Assembly: GCA_024244665.1 (NCBI GenBank)
Contig: JAAEOI010000468.1
Coordinates: 1 to 12,579 of the forward strand
Reading direction: 5' to 3'
From: Bacteroidota bacterium
GTDB taxonomy: Bacteria > Bacteroidota > Bacteroidia > Bacteroidales > GCA-2748055
DNA length: 12,579 bases
Below, in pieces: positions 6,898 to 12,579 of this stretch (positions within the stretch are counted from its first letter, which is position 1; each line of letters begins with the position of its first letter). The translations under genes were made by a program, and so were the position numbers. The notes under the pieces were generated by a model. The model searched no databases, was not told where the DNA came from, and worked only from the letters and a program-made list of their open reading frames with translations.

Positions 6898-8247
6898 ATG
6901 GTTTCGGAGTCCCTGATTATTATCAACCTGATCATTGCCATTGCCATCATCCTGGTATTTATCATGGTCTTGCGATGGAGCCCTGTTGTGGCGCTGATAT
7001 GCGGCAGCCTCTATATGGGTATTGCATCCCAGGTGGGCTTAATAGATACCATGGCACAGATCACTACAGGTTTTGGAGATCTGATGGCAGCCATTGGTTT
7101 ATCCATTGGTTTTGGGGTCATCATCGGACAGTTACTTTATGACTGTGGCGGGGCCCGTAGTATTGCGCTGGCCATGGTAAGGATTTTCCCCAAAAAGTAT
7201 GTGCTTTACGGGATTGGTGTCGCCGCCTTTATCTTTTCCATCCCGGTATTTTTTGATGTGACCTTTGTGATCCTGATCCCCCTGGCCCTGGCCCTGACCC
7301 GTGAAATTAACAAACCATTGCCCTATGCCGTGGGTGCCATGGTCATTGGTGCAGCAGCAGCACATACACTGGTGCCTCCAACTCCCAATCCCCTGGCTGC
7401 TGCGGAGATACTCCAATTTGATCTTGGGATTATGATTGTTGCAGGATTGGTACTGGGACTTCTGGCTGCACTGCTGGCCATGAGGATACTCTTCTTTTTT
7501 CTGGACAGGGGACTCTGGAACGAAAAGAAGGATCAAAGCGAAGAGATAAGTCCGGAGCCCGTTGAAGTGCAAGAGCATGCCCCCGGTGCAGGAGTCGCCC
7601 TTATCCCCATCATTATTCCAATAGTTCTGATTTTAAGCGGAACCATCTACCAGGCATTTTCGGAGCATATTCCCTCCCTGGTACAATTTATCAGCCATAA
7701 GGTGGTGGCCATGCTGGCCGGTACCATTGCAGCTTATGTTATCGCCCACAGGAAGCTCTCAAAGAGCGTGATGGGAAACTCAGTCCAAAAGGCCATGGGA
7801 TCGGCTGGAATGGTGCTGCTTATTACAGGAGCAGGCGGAGCATTTGGAGCTGTGATACAGGCTACAGGCATTGGTGGCATTCTGGCGGAAAACATTGGGG
7901 ACTCCCCAGGTTCAGGTATCTGGGCCATACTGATCACCTATGGAACAGCCATGGTGTTTCGCATATCACAGGGATCGGGTACGGTGGCTGCAATCACCAC
8001 CATGACCATCATGGCCGGTGCCCAACTGGCACAAACTGTGGGTGTTCATCCGGTTTGGATAGCCATGGCAGCGCTTTCAGGGGGGATCAGCATAGGTCAT
8101 ATCAATGACAGCGGGTTCTGGGTAACAGCCAAGCTAAGTGGCTTCAGCGTTACGGGGGGATTGAAAATCTATACGCTGGGGGAGTTTATTATTTCCATTA
8201 TTGTTCTTATAATCTCCATTTTTGGATCTCTATGGATCAATCCATGA
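6898..8247 (+). CDS. GntP-family sugar-acid permease (gluconate:H+ symporter family)
   Basis: A 449-residue, very hydrophobic protein with about a dozen predicted membrane segments and no cleavable signal. Family blocks are clear: a GFGDLMAAIGLSIGFG segment in the N-terminal part, SIPVFFDVTFVIL (from about residue 114), HTLVPPTPNPLAAAEIL (from His156), and near the C-terminus SQGSGTVAAITTMTIMA and GHINDSGFW. A charged cytoplasmic-type loop around residues 202-232 separates the two halves. Known GntP proteins import gluconate, other aldonates, or related hydroxy acids with protons across the inner membrane; the substrate here is unknown. AAGGA directly abuts the ATG, with almost no spacing. 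The gene starts 8 bases after the ilvC-like stop, so both are surely co-transcribed, and the permease probably supplies the substrate of the IlvC-like enzyme. In a rhamnosidase-sulfatase locus that might be rhamnonate or a uronate derivative, which is inference. Confidence 0.92.
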   Translation: MVSESLIIINLIIAIAIILVFIMVLRWSPVVALICGSLYMGIASQVGLIDTMAQITTGFGDLMAAIGLSIGFGVIIGQLLYDCGGARSIALAMVRIFPKKYVLYGIGVAAFIFSIPVFFDVTFVILIPLALALTREINKPLPYAVGAMVIGAAAAHTLVPPTPNPLAAAEILQFDLGIMIVAGLVLGLLAALLAMRILFFFLDRGLWNEKKDQSEEISPEPVEVQEHAPGAGVALIPIIIPIVLILSGTIYQAFSEHIPSLVQFISHKVVAMLAGTIAAYVIAHRKLSKSVMGNSVQKAMGSAGMVLLITGAGGAFGAVIQATGIGGILAENIGDSPGSGIWAILITYGTAMVFRISQGSGTVAAITTMTIMAGAQLAQTVGVHPVWIAMAALSGGISIGHINDSGFWVTAKLSGFSVTGGLKIYTLGEFIISIIVLIISIFGSLWINP

Positions 8248-8330
8248 TTAGCAACAGCGAGCACCTATAAAATAGTATTTGGATCGAAGATTGACTTTTG
8301 CAAAATAAAGTAAGAAAGTCCAAAACAATT

Positions 8331-8347
8331 GGCCTCTTTGGGAGGCC
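8331..8347 (+). terminator. GC-rich hairpin downstream of the gntP-like gene, weak terminator candidate
   Basis: GGCCTC (8331-8336) and GAGGCC (8342-8347) form a perfect 6-bp stem with a 5-base loop, 83 bases after the permease stop. AATT on both sides can extend it across a 3-base bulge. No T-run follows on the plus strand, so a classical intrinsic terminator is not supported. It may be a 3'-end processing or stability hairpin. Confidence 0.3.
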
Positions 8348-8418
8348 CTGAATTCATCAAGATAAAGGTCTGATTGTAAGATCAATTCATGGGCCGAAAA
8401 GGTCAAATTGTATAAAGG

Positions 8419-8438
8419 AAATGCCAAATATGGTATTT
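8419..8438 (+). promoter_or_regulatory. Imperfect inverted repeat in the GH78 leader region
   Basis: AAATGCC (8419-8425) and GGTATTT (8432-8438) pair over 7 positions with one G-T wobble around a 6-base AT loop, 67 bases before the GH78 start. It could be a regulator-binding site or an mRNA leader hairpin. The statistical support is weak in AT-rich DNA. Confidence 0.2.
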
Positions 8439-8504
8439 CATGCAAACTTCATTTACTCTACATTTAGCGAAGTCCCGATTAATTACACCAAAACCATGTA
8501 AACT

Positions 8505-11252
8505 ATGAAACAGAGAATCCCGTTATCCTTCCTCGCAGGCTTATGCTTATTCGTATTATTATCCACTTCTGGATTTGCTGCAAAGTCCGTTGAAATCAAA
8601 GATCTCAAGTGCGAATATTTCACAAATCCCCTGGGGATCAACGAAACCCATCCCAGGTTTTCCTGGATCCTGGAATCGGCTGCAGAAAGTCAGGTTCAGA
8701 GTGCTTACCAGGTCGTGGTCGCTACATCACCCTCCCTGCTAAGTGAGAAAAAGGCCGATCTGTGGAACAGCGGGAAGTTGGATTCGGATCAGAGCATTCA
8801 GGTAAAGTATGCAGGAAGTGATCTGGAATCACGTGATATTTGCTGGTGGAAAGTCCGCGTCTGGGACAAGGACGGGAAAGCCTCCTCGTGGTCAGAACCA
8901 GCCAGTTTTGAAATCGGATTGCTCAATGCATCAGACTGGAAAGCAGACTGGATCAAATCTTCCATCCGCTTTGATGAGGTGTTCCATGCCAGCCCGATGC
9001 TAAGGAAGGAGTTTAATCTGGGAAAAGAGATCAAGTCTGCCAGGCTCTATATATCCACCATGGGTTTGTACGTGACTGAAATAAATGGGAAAAGGGTAGG
9101 TGATCAGGTTCTGACACCCGGGTGGACCAGCTTCCATAGCAGGGTGCAATATCAGACCTACGATGTCAGCTCCATGCTGAAGGCGGGGGAGAATGCAGTG
9201 GGTCTTGTACTGGGAAATGGATGGTACCGGGCATTTCGTCCCAATAGCAGAGACATTGAAGGCTTCGGGCAAAAAAGCCTGGATGCCATGGCACAGCTTG
9301 AGATTACATATACAGATGGGACCAAAGAGTTTATCCTTAGCGATCCCAGCTGGAAATCTTCCACAGGTCCCATTGTGAAGTCCAGTATGTACGATGGAGA
9401 GATGTACGATGCTCGTCTGGAACAGCCTGGTTGGTCCAGCCCGGGATTTTCTGATTCAGAGTGGTCGGGTGTGGAAAGGGTAGATAACAACAAGGAACTG
9501 GTGGTTCAGCCAGTCGCTCCTCCTATGAGAAGGATTGAGGAGATTACACCCATCGAGATTTTAGTCACCCCCGAGGGAGATACCGTATTGGATATGGGTC
9601 AAAATATGGTGGGTTGGATTCAATTGAAGGTCGACTGCCCGGAAGGAACTGTCATTACCCTCAGGCATGCAGAGGTTTTGGATAAAGAGGGGAATTTTTA
9701 CGTGGCCAACCTGAGGAAGGCAGCACAGGTAAATACCTACATCTGCAAGGGTGGAGGCACTGAAGTCTTCGAACCCTTATTTACTTTCCAGGGATTCCGG
9801 TTTGTGGATATTTCAGGTTATCCGGGTGAAGTAACCAAGGAGATGGTTACAGGGGTGGTTGTACACAGTGATATGGACAGAAGGGGAACATTTAGTTGCA
9901 ACGATGAGCTGATCAACCAGCTTCAGCATAATATTGTATGGGGACAAAAAGGGAATTTTGTGGATGTGCCCACCGACTGTCCGCAGCGCGATGAGCGCTT
10001 GGGATGGACCGGTGATTGTCAGGCATTTGCTCCAACAGCCTGTTACAACATGGATTGCGCAGGTTTTTATACCAAATGGTTGAAAGATCTGGCAGTGGAT
10101 CAGCACGAAGATGGAGCTGTTCCCTGGGTTGTTCCAAATGTGTTGGGAAGGGGAGCAGCACATGGCTGGCAGGATGCAGCGGTGATCGTTCCCTGGGTGG
10201 TCTACCAGTATTACGGTGATGTTCAGATTTTGGAGGAGCAGTATGAGAGTATGAAGGCACTGGTGGAATTTATGCGCAAGGAGGCAGGAGAAGCCTTTCT
10301 GTGGGTCCCTGAAGAGCGGCAATTTGGTGACTGGCTTGCTTATGCCACAACCCGGTCCGACTATCCCGGGGCTACGACGGATAAGGACCTGCTGGCTTCA
10401 GCCTTCTTTTATCACTCCACCGACCTGCTCGCGAAATCTGCCAGGGTCCTGGGGAAGGAGAGAGATGCAGCGGATTACCAGTCCCTGATGACCCGCATTA
10501 AAATTGCCTATGCCCGGGAGTACATCACGCCCAACGGAAGATTATCATCCAATACACAAACTGCTTATGTGATAGCCCTGGCATTTGGCCTGATACCGGA
10601 GGAGCTGGAAACCGCTGCCGCTAAACGCCTTGCCGATGATGTAAATGCATTTGGGCACCTGACCACCGGTTTCCTGGGGACACCCGATCTGTGCCATGTG
10701 CTGACCAGCTACGGGTATTTGGATGAAGCCTACAAGCTTCTTTACCGAACCGATTATCCATCCTGGTTATATCCGGTTACCCAGGGTGCTACCACCATAT
10801 GGGAACGCTGGGACGGTCAGAAACCCGATGGAAGCTTTCAGAACCCCGGGATGAACTCATTCAACCATTATGCCTATGGGGCTGTGGGTGACTGGCTCTA
10901 CCGGAAGGTGGCCGGAATTGACCTGGATCCCACGAATCCAGGATTTAAATCCTTTATCATCAAACCCCACCCGGGCCGTGAGATGAATGATGTAAATGCT
11001 ACCCACATGTCCCCCTATGGAACCATCTCTTCTGATTGGAAAATTGAGGGGGGGAAATTCAAACTAAGCGTTCATATCCCTGTAAATACCACAGCCGAAA
11101 TATATGTTCCCACAAGTGGTTCAGATCTTGAAATTAACGGGGAGCCGGCCATGGTGGTCGAACTGGTGCAGGATAAAGGACTGGACTATCAATATAACAA
11201 AGTTAAAAAGGGATCAGGTACCTATACCTTTGTAACTACTTACAATCCATAA
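8505..11252 (+). CDS. GH78 alpha-L-rhamnosidase, secreted
   Basis: A complete 915-residue enzyme with a typical signal peptide (cleavage near GFA-AKS, about residue 25) and no lipobox, so periplasmic or exported. The domain order follows large bacterial GH78 enzymes: an N-terminal beta-sandwich (about 28-140), a second carbohydrate-binding-like sandwich starting around the ADWI motif (about 148-330), a beta domain (about 340-450), an (alpha/alpha)6 catalytic domain (about 460-810) and a C-terminal beta-sandwich. The family signature DCPQRDERLGWTGD is at 491-504, where Glu497 is the expected general acid. Glu767 in TTIWERWDG is the expected base. GH78 enzymes hydrolyse terminal alpha-L-rhamnose with inversion. 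All key residues are present, so it should be active. It lies 10 bases upstream of a sulfatase gene, which suggests joint action on sulfated rhamnose-containing chains. No clear Shine-Dalgarno is seen, as is usual in Bacteroidota. Confidence 0.96.
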   Translation: MKQRIPLSFLAGLCLFVLLSTSGFAAKSVEIKDLKCEYFTNPLGINETHPRFSWILESAAESQVQSAYQVVVATSPSLLSEKKADLWNSGKLDSDQSIQVKYAGSDLESRDICWWKVRVWDKDGKASSWSEPASFEIGLLNASDWKADWIKSSIRFDEVFHASPMLRKEFNLGKEIKSARLYISTMGLYVTEINGKRVGDQVLTPGWTSFHSRVQYQTYDVSSMLKAGENAVGLVLGNGWYRAFRPNSRDIEGFGQKSLDAMAQLEITYTDGTKEFILSDPSWKSSTGPIVKSSMYDGEMYDARLEQPGWSSPGFSDSEWSGVERVDNNKELVVQPVAPPMRRIEEITPIEILVTPEGDTVLDMGQNMVGWIQLKVDCPEGTVITLRHAEVLDKEGNFYVANLRKAAQVNTYICKGGGTEVFEPLFTFQGFRFVDISGYPGEVTKEMVTGVVVHSDMDRRGTFSCNDELINQLQHNIVWGQKGNFVDVPTDCPQRDERLGWTGDCQAFAPTACYNMDCAGFYTKWLKDLAVDQHEDGAVPWVVPNVLGRGAAHGWQDAAVIVPWVVYQYYGDVQILEEQYESMKALVEFMRKEAGEAFLWVPEERQFGDWLAYATTRSDYPGATTDKDLLASAFFYHSTDLLAKSARVLGKERDAADYQSLMTRIKIAYAREYITPNGRLSSNTQTAYVIALAFGLIPEELETAAAKRLADDVNAFGHLTTGFLGTPDLCHVLTSYGYLDEAYKLLYRTDYPSWLYPVTQGATTIWERWDGQKPDGSFQNPGMNSFNHYAYGAVGDWLYRKVAGIDLDPTNPGFKSFIIKPHPGREMNDVNATHMSPYGTISSDWKIEGGKFKLSVHIPVNTTAEIYVPTSGSDLEINGEPAMVVELVQDKGLDYQYNKVKKGSGTYTFVTTYNP

Positions 11253-11262
11253 AACCATTACG

Positions 11263-12579
11263 ATGAAAAGAACAACTCTTTTTCCGATCCTGATAATCTT
11301 CCTGTTTTCCATGGTAGCGTCTGGGCTCCAGGCCAAAGAGAGACCCAATGTGCTGTTTATCATGATCGATGACCTGGGATGGAAGGATGTGGGATTCATG
11401 GGATCCACCTTCTACGAAACACCCCATGTGGATGCTATCGCGGCAAGGGGCATGCGATTCATGAATGCCTACACGGCCAGTCCCCTCTGTTCGGCTACGC
11501 GCAACAGCATTATGTCCGGGACCTGGCCAGCAAGAAATGGCCTTACCGGAGCTTCGGGACATGCCAAAAATGTCTCTTATGTGGCCAGGCTCAGGGAAAA
11601 GGCAGACCCCGATCGCAAGGTGCTGGATGTGGAAGGATCCACACGCCTGAATCCTGACTATTATACCATGGCAGAGGCATTCCGGGATGGGGGATATACC
11701 ACTGCCCATATCGGGAAATGGCACATCGGAACGGCTCCAAGTGACCCCCTGAGCCAGGGATTCGATGTGGATATTCCCCATACCAATGCACCCAGTCCGC
11801 TTCCGGAGGGATGGTTTGCCCCATGGCCAGTATGGGAAGGTGAAGGGGAGGAGGGCGACCACCTGGAGGACCGCATGGCCGAAGAGGCTGTGAAATTTCT
11901 CCGGGAGAACCATCCGGATAAGACGGGGAAACCCTTTCTGCTTGATTACTGGGCCTTCTCGGTCCATTCCCCCTGGAAAGCCAAGCAAGCGCTCATCGAT
12001 AAATATGAAAAGAGGGCCAATTTCTATGAGGGACAGCATACCGCCGTGTATGCCGCCATGGTGGAGATCATGGACGATGCCGTCGGGCGCCTGATGAATA
12101 CCCTGGAGGAAGAGGGACTCATTGACAATACCATAGTGATTTTTTATTCGGATAACGGAGGATGGTTCCTGGGCTCGAAGAAATACGTGCATCCCGATTA
12201 TGTGGATGTACCCATGGGGACCAACTATCCCTTACGCGACGGCAAGGCTTCCATATACGAAGGAGGGACCCGTGTACCCCTGGTTATTTCCTGGCCGGGT
12301 TTTATTGAGCAGGGAAGCGTGAACCATGATGTTTTATTTTCAAGTGTGGATTTTTATCCCACACTGACGGAACTCTGCGGCATCAAAACCCGGAGGGGGA
12401 TCAAGCTGGATGGAAGCAGTATCAAACCGGCACTATTTGGTAAGGAGATGACGCACGATGAGATCTACTGTCATTTTCCCCATTACATTAAAGCCACGGG
12501 GAATGTTCCTTCAACATATGTAAGAAAGGGCGACTGGAAGCTTATAAGGCACTATCATGACAACCAGGATCAGACACAC
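11263..12579 (+). CDS. Type I sulfatase (formylglycine-dependent), C-terminus cut by window edge
   Basis: An open frame of 439 codons runs from ATG at 11263 to the window end with no stop. It begins with a signal peptide of about 24 residues (cleavage near LQA-KE) and no lipobox, unlike the other two sulfatases. Metal-site Asp36-Asp37 lie in IDDLGW. The activation motif is CSATRNSIMSG from Cys76: the essential Cys-x-Ala-x-Arg core is intact, but the usual LTG tail is MSG. HIGKWHIG includes Lys152 and His154, and YSDNGG has Asp297-Asn298. The LYEGG-like block (SIYEGGTRVPLVISWPG) is typical of the family. The visible sequence reaches a VRKGDWKLI block, which in the family is followed by the C-terminal subdomain, so perhaps 50-100 residues are missing. 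It follows the GH78 gene by 10 bases and is almost certainly co-transcribed. Its sulfated substrate cannot be fixed from sequence, though a rhamnose-containing glycan is suggested by its partner. Confidence 0.93.
   Translation, partial: MKRTTLFPILIIFLFSMVASGLQAKERPNVLFIMIDDLGWKDVGFMGSTFYETPHVDAIAARGMRFMNAYTASPLCSATRNSIMSGTWPARNGLTGASGHAKNVSYVARLREKADPDRKVLDVEGSTRLNPDYYTMAEAFRDGGYTTAHIGKWHIGTAPSDPLSQGFDVDIPHTNAPSPLPEGWFAPWPVWEGEGEEGDHLEDRMAEEAVKFLRENHPDKTGKPFLLDYWAFSVHSPWKAKQALIDKYEKRANFYEGQHTAVYAAMVEIMDDAVGRLMNTLEEEGLIDNTIVIFYSDNGGWFLGSKKYVHPDYVDVPMGTNYPLRDGKASIYEGGTRVPLVISWPGFIEQGSVNHDVLFSSVDFYPTLTELCGIKTRRGIKLDGSSIKPALFGKEMTHDEIYCHFPHYIKATGNVPSTYVRKGDWKLIRHYHDNQDQTH

Larger units (their letters stand above)
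8248..8504. other. Intergenic region between gntP-like gene and GH78 gene
   Basis: This AT-rich 257-base gap has no convincing open frame and no clear match to the Bacteroidota promoter pattern in front of the GH78 gene. It holds two hairpins, at 8331-8347 and 8419-8438. Whether the GH78-sulfatase pair has its own promoter here or is read through from the upstream operon cannot be decided from the sequence. Confidence 0.6.

Noticed and set aside
9813..10322. A 169-codon minus-strand frame opposite the GH78 catalytic region
   Set aside because: It overlaps the highly conserved GH78 signature on the plus strand and shows no family motif.
11236..12192. A long 318-codon minus-strand frame opposite the third sulfatase
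   Set aside because: The plus-strand sulfatase has all family motifs across the same bases. The antisense frame is rich in His, Gly and Pro with no recognisable domain and is explained by codon bias of the real gene.
1..12579. CRISPR arrays, tRNA or rRNA genes, insertion sequences, phage genes
   Set aside because: No regularly spaced repeats, no tRNA- or rRNA-like sequence and no transposase or phage motifs were seen. The only repeated segment noticed is the GH106 N-terminal copy.

Overview
The window looks like a stretch of a Bacteroidota chromosome, probably from an environmental or marine polysaccharide degrader. The reasons are lipoprotein signal peptides on secreted glycan enzymes, start codons mostly without Shine-Dalgarno sequences, and a promoter that fits the Bacteroidota pattern TTTG-N19-TAnnTTTG (5727-5757). 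The gene set is typical of a polysaccharide utilisation locus, but no SusC/SusD pair, sensor or regulator lies inside the window, so it is probably only part of the locus.

Layout. Bases 1-5528 on the minus strand hold a tight three-gene run, read from right to left: a type I sulfatase (3924-5528), a second, sulfamidase-like sulfatase (2391-3887), and a GH106-type alpha-L-rhamnosidase cut by the left window edge (1-2385). Gaps are 36 and 5 bases. The divergent intergenic region 5529-5905 carries a short, diverged copy of the GH106 N-terminus (5569-5631), a strong hairpin, and promoter-like sequences facing both ways. On the plus strand come a possible 33-residue small protein (5784-5885), a divergent ketol-acid reductoisomerase (IlvC) homologue (5906-6889) and a GntP-family permease (6898-8247). 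After a 257-base gap follow a GH78 alpha-L-rhamnosidase (8505-11252) and, 10 bases later, a third sulfatase cut by the right edge (11263-12579).

How the genes may work together. Two unrelated families of inverting alpha-L-rhamnosidase and three clearly different sulfatases point to a sulfated, rhamnose-rich glycan such as ulvan or another algal or plant rhamnan or rhamnogalacturonan; the exact polymer cannot be read from the sequence. The sulfatases and rhamnosidases have export signals and would act in the periplasm or on the cell surface. The IlvC-like protein and the GntP permease have no export signal and an inner-membrane topology respectively, so they would import and reduce or isomerise a small acid (aldonate, uronate or similar) in the cytoplasm.

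The most notable item is the IlvC-like protein. It keeps the KARI fold signature but lacks several catalytic residues of KARI and is paired with a sugar-acid permease, which suggests a different reaction. The second is the GH106 remnant directly in front of an AT-richer sulfatase gene, which looks like a scar of locus rearrangement.
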